Part shown: one piece after another, positions 23,223 through 31,224 of the stretch | Position numbering within the stretch: the stretch's first letter is position 1 | How the letters are laid out: every line of letters begins with the position of its first letter | Assembly (NCBI GenBank): GCA_965197825.1 | Contig: CBDANW010000002.1 | Coordinates: forward strand, 1,860,001 to 1,924,000 | DNA length: 64,000 nucleotides | Reading direction: 5' to 3' | DNA from: CBDANW01 sp965197825 | GTDB taxonomy: Bacteria; Acidobacteriota; Vicinamibacteria; Marinacidobacterales; DATDRI01 | Position numbers and translations under genes: made by a program | The notes under the pieces: model-generated | The model's input: the letters and a program-made list of their open reading frames with translations, nothing else | What the model was told of the DNA's origin: nothing | The model's database searches: none

Positions 23223-25856
23223 CTACTCCCGCCGATCGTACTCGCAGAGCACGACCTTGGACGAGCCATCTTTGAGCTCGAGAAGAGCGCGACATCCCAA
23301 CGTTCCCCGAATGGGGTTGACCCTGCAGTTGGCCACCTCGCCCCAGTCCATTTCGTTCGTGAGCGCCGCCACCCGGATGGCTGCTTCGACGTCCTGCTCG
23401 CGGAACTCGAACTCGGTGGCGAGCGCGCTCGTCTGCCGCTCGAGCCATGGATTGACGGATTGCACGATGGCCACGTTGAGATATTTGAGGATGCGCTCGT
23501 GCTCGCGGGCAAAGCGAGCGAGATCGACCGAGGAAGCCGTCTTGTCGACGCCGGTGAGGAGCTCATCGACCTTACGGCTCAGGCCGGTGAGGATCTGCGC
23601 TACCGTCGCGGTATCGCTTCGCGAGCCGGGAGTCGACTCCAGGATCATGGCGGCGAACTCCTCCATGCGCCGCAGGAGGAACCGAGCGTTCCTAAGGTGT
23701 ATGAGCAGCGCGTTGCGATTGGGCTCTATCTTTTCGTAAGTCGTCTTGAGATAGGTTGGAAGCTCACGCCGGCGGGCGACAGGTAACTCCCGGTCAGCCG
23801 TAAAGAGCTTGTGGAATGCTTGGTAGATGAGCGCCTGATTCCGGAGCTGCCGGCGGAGTGCCTGCTCGACTTCAGCGTGGTTGGCGCCTTTCGGTTTGCG
23901 AACCATGAGCTCGATGGGAACCTCACCGAACCCGGTGCCGTCGTAAGAAAGGAGACCCACCAGGTCACCCGACTCCCTCAGCCAGATTTCGCCAACGTAC
24001 GGGGAAGCTTCAGTATCGACGAGGCCCTTGCGAATCCGCTCCTTTTCCACCGCCCGCTGGAAGTTGCGTAGGTTGTCCAGAGCCTTCCCGAGCTCCCAGA
24101 CTTTGCCGGACGCGATGAATTGTTGGATTTCGTCCCTAAAGAGCTCCAGTCGATTCGGCTTGTCGGGATGGTACCCGATGGTAGCGAGCGCACTGGAAAG
24201 GTCCACGGGAACGGGAATCGCGTTGATCGACTGTTGCCGATCGTAAGAGCCGATGCCAGTCGGGCGGAATTGTTGGACGACGGTCTTGGCCAGAATCTCG
24301 AGCTCGTTGGGGGCTGGAGGGTTTGGGCTGTAGAGGAACTGCCAGGATGTGAGCTCCCGTCTCGGCAAGGCAAGGACGGCAAGGGCCTGGATGACGGCCT
24401 GGGGATCCTCGGCCGAAGGTTGATCCGGCGGCAGGTAGTTCAACCGGCGGGCCATGTTGATCATGGCCTGTTTGGACGGCCCGAATCCATCGAGAAACTT
24501 GAGGAGAAACTCGGCGTCCGAGGGTTGGATGCGATCGAGAGGATGCAAAAGAGGGATTAGCTCGGGATTCGTACGGTCGAGATAGACATAGATGTGGTAC
24601 TGAGTCTTGTTGAGTCGAATGTTTTGTTCGACGGCTTCCAAGGCTTTCTCATCGAGGTCCGGTCGGAGGAGTGTTTCGAACATGTGCAAGAGCGCCGTCG
24701 CGCGGTGGACCTCGGTTGGTTTCAAGCTTTCGATGGGAGCGGCCAGGTAGGGGAACTGCTTGAGCACCAGAGGACGGCTCTGTTCGATGCTTCGTCTCAA
24801 GATGGGCTTTACCGCCTCCGCCGTGCGGCTGAAGGGATCGCCGCTCGCCACCATCTTGTCCACGATGTCTCGAAAGAGCTCCGCCCGGCTCCGCATCGCG
24901 TCAAGAGGCTCGGGCTTTTCGCGGTCCCGAATAAAGAAAGCCAGAGGCACGATGATCCCTTCGACCACCTGGCGATCGATCTCGGGACGATGTTTATCAA
25001 GGCCATCGCCTTTCGACATTTGAAGCTGAGCTACCTTGGCGTGCTGGTCGGCCAGACGGGCGCCGAGAGTGCGGTATCCATTCCGGTACTGCGCGGCGAT
25101 CAGCCGTTCTCGGAGGGTGGATGTGTCCGGGCGCAGCCCTTCACGGGCGTTCTCCAGCAGTGCCATTTCGGGAGCCTCGGAGAAGTGCTCGATCGCCGCG
25201 TGGCACTGTTTCCAGTAGCTCGCGATGCCTTGCTTTAACTGCTCGGGCGGGGCGCCGCCGTCGGGGAAGACCTTGGCAAGCTGCGGCAGCGCATAGACCT
25301 CGACTTGATCCAGAAGGTGGGTGCCGATTTGATCGCGATACGTCTTGAGCTCCTCGACCAGGGTGCTGGTTTGGGGAAGGAGTGCGTCGATATCATCCTC
25401 CTTGCGCCACGCACTTTGCAGACGTTCCATCAGCTCGAAAACGTGGGCGTCGATATCGGCATCGAGCTTGCGCAGGAACGTCGGGTCCAGTGCGAGCTCC
25501 AAGACGTCTTTGAGAACCTTTGGGCCGTCGTCGTTGTCCAGCGTGTTGTGGATCTCGTACAAAAGCTGATTGCGTATCTCGCTCATGAGGGTGGCGGTAC
25601 GATTCTGAACCTGTTCCTTGAGAAGCCGCCGGGCCTCACGTCGCTGGGCCTCACGGCGGGCGAGCTTGGCGGCGACTTCTTGATCCAGCTCGGGGGGTGG
25701 TGCGAACCTAGAGTCCTTCGGGGTCTTTGAGGGCTGGCCGGAGACGGTTGACTCCACCGCGCCGACAGCCGGAGCGGCGTTTTCCGATGGCTCCGCCGTG
25801 GCCGCGGAACTCTGCCCCATCAGATTTCCGATCCGCTTCCGAAGACCGTGTAGCAT
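23223..25856 (-). CDS. Large hypothetical protein, 877 residues, probably truncated at its C-terminus
   Basis: The family is not recognised. The start is set at ATG 25856 (MLHGLRKRIGNLMGQ); the open frame goes 38 codons further upstream without a good site. There is no signal peptide or membrane helix. Residues about 55-100 are Lys/Arg/Glu-rich and helical (KLARREAQRREARRLLKEQ), suggesting a coiled coil; the rest is mostly helical with a late beta-rich part (GEIWLRESGDLVGLLSYDG). The frame continues for 94 further codons after the TAG at 23223-23225, so the full protein would be about 972 residues. It is probably cytosolic; function unknown. Confidence 0.75.
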   Translation of the reverse strand: MLHGLRKRIGNLMGQSSAATAEPSENAAPAVGAVESTVSGQPSKTPKDSRFAPPPELDQEVAAKLARREAQRREARRLLKEQVQNRTATLMSEIRNQLLYEIHNTLDNDDGPKVLKDVLELALDPTFLRKLDADIDAHVFELMERLQSAWRKEDDIDALLPQTSTLVEELKTYRDQIGTHLLDQVEVYALPQLAKVFPDGGAPPEQLKQGIASYWKQCHAAIEHFSEAPEMALLENAREGLRPDTSTLRERLIAAQYRNGYRTLGARLADQHAKVAQLQMSKGDGLDKHRPEIDRQVVEGIIVPLAFFIRDREKPEPLDAMRSRAELFRDIVDKMVASGDPFSRTAEAVKPILRRSIEQSRPLVLKQFPYLAAPIESLKPTEVHRATALLHMFETLLRPDLDEKALEAVEQNIRLNKTQYHIYVYLDRTNPELIPLLHPLDRIQPSDAEFLLKFLDGFGPSKQAMINMARRLNYLPPDQPSAEDPQAVIQALAVLALPRRELTSWQFLYSPNPPAPNELEILAKTVVQQFRPTGIGSYDRQQSINAIPVPVDLSSALATIGYHPDKPNRLELFRDEIQQFIASGKVWELGKALDNLRNFQRAVEKERIRKGLVDTEASPYVGEIWLRESGDLVGLLSYDGTGFGEVPIELMVRKPKGANHAEVEQALRRQLRNQALIYQAFHKLFTADRELPVARRRELPTYLKTTYEKIEPNRNALLIHLRNARFLLRRMEEFAAMILESTPGSRSDTATVAQILTGLSRKVDELLTGVDKTASSVDLARFAREHERILKYLNVAIVQSVNPWLERQTSALATEFEFREQDVEAAIRVAALTNEMDWGEVANCRVNPIRGTLGCRALLELKDGSSKVVLCEYDRRE

Positions 25857-25971
25857 GCCGCAGTTGTCTCGCCGGAAAAACCGCCGCTTATGCGGAGAAC
25901 TCAAGGAATTGTTAGGAGTTACGAAATATTTTAACACACGGCCGCCCGACCAGCCGCTCACGGCCCTCACG

Positions 25972-26000
25972 TTGACCTACACGAAGCCCTATGCTAGCCT
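25972..26000 (+). promoter_or_regulatory. Probable promoter of tRNA-Glu
   Basis: TTGACC (25972-25977), 17-base spacer, TAGCCT (25995-26000), 30 bases before the tRNA. The same architecture (TTGATC, 17 bases, TAGCAT) precedes tRNA-Arg, which supports both. Confidence 0.5.
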
Positions 26001-26030
26001 TCGTTTACCTGTTTACGCGGGCCCTCGTGT

Positions 26031-26105
26031 GGCGCTATCGTCTAGGGGTTAGGACGGGTGGTTCTCAGCCATCAAACCGGGGTTCGATTCCCCGTAGCGC
26101 TACCA
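26031..26105 (+). tRNA. tRNA-Glu (anticodon CTC)
   Basis: A 75-nt cloverleaf with acceptor GGCGCTA/TAGCGCT, a D-arm of the Glu type (GTCTAGGGGTTAGGAC), anticodon CTC at 26064-26066 in loop TTCTCAG, T-arm GGTTCGATTCC and encoded CCA at 26103-26105. Confidence 0.95.
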
Positions 26106-26166
26106 ATCATTTCGCCGGTCGCTTTCTTCGCCTTCTTAGTTTGATTCCGCAAATAGTGGAGGAGTC

Positions 26167-26453
26167 GTGTCGTCGCTGAAAGCCATTCTCGTTCACGGAG
26201 GCGCTTGGACAACGCCCGGCGGTGAAATCGAGTCGCACCGCCATGGGGTGGCGCGCGCGACGCGCGCTGGGGTCGGGCGCGGTCTTGAATCATGTGGGCG
26301 AAAGTGGAGCTCGACGCGGCGGTCATGGATGGAACCACGTTGTCGGCCGGCGCGGTTGCTGCGGTGAAGGCAATCGCGAACCCGGTGGATCTGGCGCGGC
26401 GCGTCAAGGAACGTTCGCCGCACGTCCTGCTTGCCGGAAGCGACACCGTCTAG
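26167..26453 (+). pseudogene. Remnant of isoaspartyl peptidase / L-asparaginase (Ntn hydrolase family)
   Basis: A ribosome binding site (ggaggag) and GTG at 26167 open a frame beginning SSLKAILVHGGAWTTPGG, the N-terminus of plant-type asparaginases. After about 35 codons the frame changes and the sequence resumes at GAVLNHVGE and, in yet another frame, VELDAAVMDGTTLSAGAVAA then SPHVLLAGSDTV and a TAG at 26451. About 50 codons that normally connect these parts are missing, and the catalytic threonine half is absent. It lies between two tRNA genes. Clear decay with at least one deletion and frameshifts. Confidence 0.75.
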
Positions 26454-26538
26454 AGATTTGCTTTCAATACGCCCCACATGGCGCATGCTTACTTCACCAA
26501 TGGTATGAGCGAGCCGGCCGTGGGTACTTAGGCGCAGC

Positions 26539-26567
26539 TTGATCGAGTCAAAGGCCTTTGCTAGCAT
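26539..26567 (+). promoter_or_regulatory. Probable promoter of tRNA-Arg
   Basis: TTGATC (26539-26544), 17-base spacer, TAGCAT (26562-26567), ending 18 bases before the tRNA. It matches the layout upstream of tRNA-Glu. Confidence 0.5.
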
Positions 26568-26585
26568 GAGCGTCTCGCAGAGGGC

Positions 26586-26662
26586 GCGCCCTTAGCTCAG
26601 CTGGATAGAGCGACTGACTACGAATCAGTAGGTCGGGTGTTCGAATCGCCCAGGGCGCGCCA
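26586..26662 (+). tRNA. tRNA-Arg (anticodon ACG)
   Basis: A 77-nt cloverleaf with acceptor GCGCCCT/AGGGCGC, D-arm TAGCTCAGCTGGATAGAGC, anticodon ACG at 26620-26622 in loop CTACGAA, T-loop TTCGAAT and encoded CCA at 26660-26662. The first position A would be read as inosine, made by TadA (gene at 38819-39253). Confidence 0.95.
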
Positions 26663-26796
26663 ATTTTCTTAACGCCCTCACACGACACCGTTTTGGTAGC
26701 TAGGCCGACATCTCATGTGGCAAAGGAGCCGAAGGGAAGCCTTGGCGAAACAAGGGCGCGCCAAACTCTCCGTTCGCGAAAGATCTGTAGCGACTG

Positions 26797-27222
26797 CTAC
26801 GGAGCGTCCGCCGGGCTAGCCGGTTCGCCGAAGCGGGCGTAGAGGGCCGGCAGCAAGAAGAGATTCAACAAACTCGAGGTCAAAAGGCCGCCGACAATGA
26901 CGCCGGCCATCGGGTATTCAATCTCCTGCCCCGGTACGTTGCCCCGCACGATGATCGGCAACAAGGCAAGCATCGTGGTCAAGGTGGTCATGAGGATCGG
27001 AGCGAGTCTCTCCTCGGCCCCGCGGAGCGCAAGCCCTTCGCCAAACGGCTCGCCTTCTTCGGTCTCGAGATGACGGTAGTGGCTGACGAGCATGACGCCG
27101 TTCCGTGCCGCGATCCAGAGTACCGTGATGAACCCAACCAAAGAGCCCAGAGAAAATACGCCACCGCTCAAGATAACTGCGAGGACACTTCCGATGAGCG
27201 CAAAGGGCAAGCTCAGGAGCCT
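26797..27222 (-). pseudogene. C-terminal fragment of a heavy-metal RND efflux pump (CusA/CzcA type)
   Basis: The reading contains LPFALIGSVLAVILSGG, LGSLVGFITVLWIAARNG and MTTLTTMLALLPI, all typical of the last membrane bundle of HME-RND transporters of about 1,000 residues. Only the last 140 residues remain. The homologous reading stops at about 27222, where it abuts an unrelated gene end on the opposite strand. No partner CusB/CusC genes are nearby. Confidence 0.8.
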
Positions 27223-27427
27223 TAAGAAGGATCTGAATTTTTTGGATGAAGCCTACCCCGACGTTGATATCGAGTTCGTTGTGCACTATAGAAAGTTCGG
27301 CCCTAAGCTTGTTCAGAAACTGTCGAAGGAGTGGAACATACCAGTCAATTTCATGTTCATCGGCTCGCCAGGCGATCACTTGATGTATGGTTTGGCCGAG
27401 CTAGGCGGCGTACGCCTCATCGTTTGA
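27215..27427 (+). pseudogene. C-terminal fragment of an unrecognised protein
   Basis: About 69 codons ending at TGA 27425 with a compact alpha/beta pattern (FGPKLVQKLSKEWNIPVNF, MFIGSPGDHLMYGLAELGGV). No start codon of its own makes sense: the upstream part of this frame is antisense to the RND fragment. It looks like the tail of a larger protein joined to the pump fragment by a deletion or rearrangement. Confidence 0.5.
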
Positions 27428-27432
27428 ATGCA

Positions 27433-27785
27433 ATGAATCAACCTGAGGAAGCGCCGGAGTTCCGAGTCACCACCCCGGTCGGTGACAGCGAATGTTCCGC
27501 CTGGGCGACGAGCTCCTTTCACTCGGACGATCGGCGACCAACACGTTGTGTCTTCCGGAGGACGACGGGCTTTCCCGCCAGCACCTCGTCATCGAGAAAG
27601 AGGATGGACGGTGGGTGGTCAGGAATCTGGCGAGCAAGAATGGGACGTTCGTAAACGGATCTCTCATTGACGACAAGCACTATCTTCGACCTGGGGATCG
27701 CATTATCGCGAGCTCCGTTGTGCTGAGCTTCTCCGTCCCGTTCTTTCGGTGGCCCGGCGGTGACATTCGAGCCGCCCGTCAGTGA
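27433..27785 (+). pseudogene. FHA-domain N-terminus of a frameshifted signalling kinase
   Basis: ATG at 27433 gives MNQPEEAPEFRVTTP; a missing base near 27490 moves the coding frame, after which RLGDELLSLGRSATNTLCL, LSRQHLVIE and NLASKNGTFVNG form a complete FHA domain (phosphothreonine-binding; GR, SRxH and NG motifs present). The frame is lost again after VVLSFS near 27750, and coding continues in the first frame (VSDKLELSAESTSLKEIL). Confidence 0.65.
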
Positions 27786-28547
27786 CAAGCTGGAGTTGAG
27801 TGCGGAAAGTACCTCCCTCAAAGAGATTCTGTCCTCCAAGGTGCCAGACGCTAGCATGGTCACAGACGTCGCACGCGGGCCAGGAATGCCTGCAATGAAA
27901 GGCGCGATCTGGGCCTTCCTACGTGCTGGGAGGGAGCTGGCCGCCAGGCGACCCCTGCCGGAGCTCTTCAGGTGACGCTCGATCTGTCTCTGGAGGCGGT
28001 CGGAGCGGAGCGCGGTGTCTTGCTCACCCTTGACGACGCCGACCGCCTGGAAGTGCAGGCGTCGGTTGGAGGCGAGCTTCGGATCAGTACCGCGGTCCGG
28101 GACAAGGTCCTGCGGGAGAAGGCATCTCTTCTGGTTCGGGATGTGCTTCGCGATCAGCTCTTGAAGAGCAGCGAGACGATCGTCGACGAGGGTGTGCGAT
28201 CGCTCATGGCCGTTCCCCTTCAAACTGAAGATCGTGTCATCGGGCTCATGTATCTCGATTCGCTAGACCAGCGTCGAAACTTCACCACCGACGATCTGAA
28301 TCTACTAACTGCGATGGCGAATGTCGCCGGCATTCGGATCGAACGAGAACGCTGGGAGGTGCAGCGGCGGACGTTGATTGCGGAGAACGTCGCGAGCCTC
28401 GGCCGACTGGCCGCCGCCTTGAGTCACGAGTTCAACACTCCTCTGGGAGCTTTGAAGAGCGCGGTGGACACGTTGGTGCGGGCAGCGGCCAAGCGAGGTT
28501 CCGCCCCTCCCCGAGGAGCAGCAGCGCCTCGATCTCGTGCAGGCTGA
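27760..28547 (+). pseudogene. GAF and HisKA part of the frameshifted signalling kinase
   Basis: A linker in frame 1 (27760-27968) passes by a further shift near 27968 into frame 3, which encodes a GAF domain (LEAVGAERGVLLTLDDAD, VRSLMAVPLQTEDRVIGLM) and then the dimerisation/phosphoacceptor helix LSHEFNTPLGALKSAV with the phosphorylatable His. Near 28505 the frame returns to frame 1, where PEEQQRLDLVQADLRKSLD continues the helix. Confidence 0.65.
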
Positions 28548-29124
28548 CTTACGCAAGTCCCTCGACGCGTCACTGGAGCGGATGGAGCAGGTCATTTCAC
28601 GCATCCAGCGATTCACGAATCTCGATCGAGCCGAGATGCAGGCCGTTGATGTGAACGAGCTGTTGGAGGACATCCTAGCGCTTGCCGAGACGCCGAGCGA
28701 TTCGTCCGATATCTCTGTGAAGCGCGAGTCGGAGGAGCTATCGTCTCTACTTTGCCATCGGCAAACGTTGACGACCGCGCTCTCCACTTTGTTCCGCTAT
28801 GCCGTGGAAGCCGCGCGCCGAAAGGGAGAAGGTGGAGAAGTCCGACTCTTCCCACGTTCGGTCGAGGATCGGATCGAGGTCCACATCGAGGACAATGGTA
28901 GCGGGTTGTCAGAAGAGAGCCTGTCCCGCTTGTTCGATCCTGGCTTTCAGATCGCGAAGGGTCGGGTCGCCGTCGGAAACTGGACTCTCTTTGCGGCGCG
29001 CCAAGCCATCCGCGACCAAGGTGGCGAGATCCACGTATCGAGCGTCATAGGCAAGGGGACGACGTTCGTCGTGAGTCTACCCAGAACGCCAGCCCCCCCG
29101 AAGACAGGAGCGCCGAGGTCCTAG
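28537..29124 (+). pseudogene. ATPase (HATPase_c) part of the frameshifted signalling kinase
   Basis: About 195 codons. DNGSGLSEESLSRLFDPGF is the G1/F box region and GGEIHVSSVIGKGTTFVVSL the G2 region of a histidine-kinase ATPase. The N-box reads LSTLFRYAVEAA, where the usual Asn is replaced, so ATP/Mg binding could be impaired even in an intact gene. The four shifts in this gene alternate in direction (minus, plus, minus, plus). No response regulator is adjacent. Confidence 0.65.
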
Positions 29125-29606
29125 CTTCCGAGTTCTGCCTTCACGTACTCTGCAAACCAATCCAGGTAACGGTCGTAGAGATCCCTTACGAAAATGGGTC
29201 GGCTGATGCTGTGGTGCTCGTCCGGATAGACGACCAGTTGGGTGGTACGGCCAAGACGCCGCAGCGCCTGATACGAAAGCTCTGAGTTGTTGATGGGGAC
29301 GTTCCAGTCCTTCTCACCTTCCATGATGAGAGTGGGCGTGACGATCTTCTCGACGCTGTTGAAAGGAGAAATCTTCTTCCAAAGCTCGCGATTCTCGTAG
29401 TCGGAACCGTAAGAGCCGGTGACGATTCGGGGAGACGCTTCGGCCAGGGCGGAAAGGTATCGCTCCATGCCTGCGTAGTCCGTCACCCGAGATCCCAGGG
29501 GATACCCCAGGACGGAGTCGGGAGTCGGAATGGCCGGGTCGTACTCTGCTGAGGACGCTTGTATAGCTGGAAGCCACGCTGCAAGAAGGATAAGAGGAAG
29601 GTTCAA
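29121..29606 (-). pseudogene. In-frame chimera of an M14 carboxypeptidase N-terminus and an S9 peptidase C-terminus
   Basis: A 161-residue open frame. Residues 1-20 are a signal peptide; residues 21-60 (YDPAIPTPDSVLGYPLGSRV, then YLSALAEASPRI) match the mature N-terminus of M14 zinc carboxypeptidases. From VTGSYGSDY on the sequence is the end of a prolyl-oligopeptidase-family enzyme: KISPFNSVEKIVTPTLIMEG, KDWNVP (catalytic Asp) and DEHHSISRP (catalytic His). The nucleophilic serine and the whole M14 zinc site are missing, so neither activity can remain. Two genes were fused by deletion. Confidence 0.7.
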
Positions 29607-29608
29607 AG

Positions 29609-31219
29609 TTATTGACCTAAATTTTTTCCCCAGTCTTTCAGGATCTGACGGCTTGCATTGTAACCCGGGGCCCCGGTGACACCTCCTCCCGGATGCGTCC
29701 CGGAACCGCAGAGATAGAGGTTGGGAACGGGTGTCTGATAGCGCGCCCAGCCCGGAACCGGTCTCATGAAGAAGAGTTGATCCAGCGCCAGATCTCCGTG
29801 ATGCAGGCTGCCCTCCGGAAGACCATAGGTCTCCTCGAGGTCCAGCGGTGTGACGATCTGACGATGAAGAACGGAGCGCTTCAGGTTGGGCGCGTACTCG
29901 GTGAGTGTGTCGACAACCGCCTCGCCGAGTGCGTCTTTCCGATCGCGCCAGTTCCCGTCGCGTAGGTGGTAGGGAGCGTACTGCATGATGACGGACATCA
30001 CGTGGCGGCCTGCTGGAGCCAGGCTGGGGTCGGTGAGCGATGGAATCGTGGCTCGAAGAAAAGGCTGAGACGAGAAGCGGCCGTACTTGGCGTCGTCGAA
30101 GGCGCGCTCCAGATAGTCCATGGTAGGGCCGATCTGGATGAGGCCCCGGTGGTGGGCGGCCGGTTCCTTGCCTGCCTGTCCTGGAAGACAGGAGAAGTCG
30201 GGTAGCTCGCCGAGAGCCAAATTGATCTTGGCGACAACGCCCCGATATCGAATGCGCCGCGCGCGGAGGACGAAGTCCGTGTCGAGCTCAGTGGGTTCGA
30301 GCAAACCGAAGAACGTGGTGCGAGGGTCGGCGTTGGAGACGACTAGGGTGGCGGCGATCTCGTCGCCGTTCGCCAAGGCCACGCCGGAGGCTCGGCCGTT
30401 TTTCGTCAGGATGCGGGCTACCGGAACGCCGGTTCGAATCTCCGCGCCGTATGTCTTGGCCGCTTGCGCCATGGCGTTGGTGACACCGCCCATACCACCA
30501 CGCGGTAGCCCCCAAGACACGAGCGGCCAAGCCGGTTGACCCAGATGATGGTACAGAAACACGGCGGAGCTCCCGGCGGCGCGCGGACTCAGAAACACCC
30601 CTTCGATCCCCCGGGCGGCGAGGGCGGCCATCAACGCATCTCCCTCGAACCACTCGTTCATCAGATCGGCGACCGACATGGGAAGAATGCGAAGAAGCTG
30701 ATGCATGTCTGCTGCGCCGAGACGACGGACGTCCCAGCCAAGCCGTAACAGCTCCAGCAAGTGCGCCGGTCCGTAACCGTTCGGACGCGGGGCGGGGCGC
30801 GTCAGCGTGGGACGCAGGCAACCAGCCAGCGTTTGGATCAGCTTGGCAAACTTTGGATAAGCTTCCGCATCAGCCTTCGAGTGGCGCTCGATCTCGCGCA
30901 GTGTCTTCTCTTCGTCTCGCCAGATCGTTAGGTGACCTCCGTCCGGCTGCGGTAGGAAAACGGCAGGGTCGAGCGCATGGATTTCGAGACCGTGCCGGCC
31001 GAGATCGAGATCGCGGACGACCTGAGGGATCAGAAGTCCGGAGAGATCAGTTGTCGGCGAGGCTTTGAAACCGGGAGCGAATTCTTCGGTCACCGCCGCG
31101 CCCCCGATCACGTCTCGGCGTTCGAGGACCAGGACCTTCTTACCCGCTTTGGCTAGATAAGCTGCCGTCACGAGGCCGTTGTGCCCAGCGCCGACAATGA
31201 TAATGTGGTGATCGGACAT
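29609..31219 (-). CDS. FAD-dependent oxidoreductase, PYROXD2/phytoene-desaturase-like
   Basis: A 536-residue flavoprotein. The dinucleotide-binding motif IIIVGAGHNGLVTAAYLAKA is at residues 5-24, followed by VLVLERRDVIGGAAVTEE; the C-terminal FAD motif is LYLCGSGTHPGGGVTGAPG. The start is ATG 31219 (MSDHH); a longer open frame runs upstream into the neighbouring gene. It is a paralog of the adjacent gene, with a five-base gap and the same orientation, so they are co-transcribed and perhaps form a heterodimer. The substrate is unknown; related proteins oxidise isoprenoid or amine substrates. Confidence 0.88.
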   Translation of the reverse strand: MSDHHIIIVGAGHNGLVTAAYLAKAGKKVLVLERRDVIGGAAVTEEFAPGFKASPTTDLSGLLIPQVVRDLDLGRHGLEIHALDPAVFLPQPDGGHLTIWRDEEKTLREIERHSKADAEAYPKFAKLIQTLAGCLRPTLTRPAPRPNGYGPAHLLELLRLGWDVRRLGAADMHQLLRILPMSVADLMNEWFEGDALMAALAARGIEGVFLSPRAAGSSAVFLYHHLGQPAWPLVSWGLPRGGMGGVTNAMAQAAKTYGAEIRTGVPVARILTKNGRASGVALANGDEIAATLVVSNADPRTTFFGLLEPTELDTDFVLRARRIRYRGVVAKINLALGELPDFSCLPGQAGKEPAAHHRGLIQIGPTMDYLERAFDDAKYGRFSSQPFLRATIPSLTDPSLAPAGRHVMSVIMQYAPYHLRDGNWRDRKDALGEAVVDTLTEYAPNLKRSVLHRQIVTPLDLEETYGLPEGSLHHGDLALDQLFFMRPVPGWARYQTPVPNLYLCGSGTHPGGGVTGAPGYNASRQILKDWGKNLGQ

Positions 31220-31224
31220 GGGTG

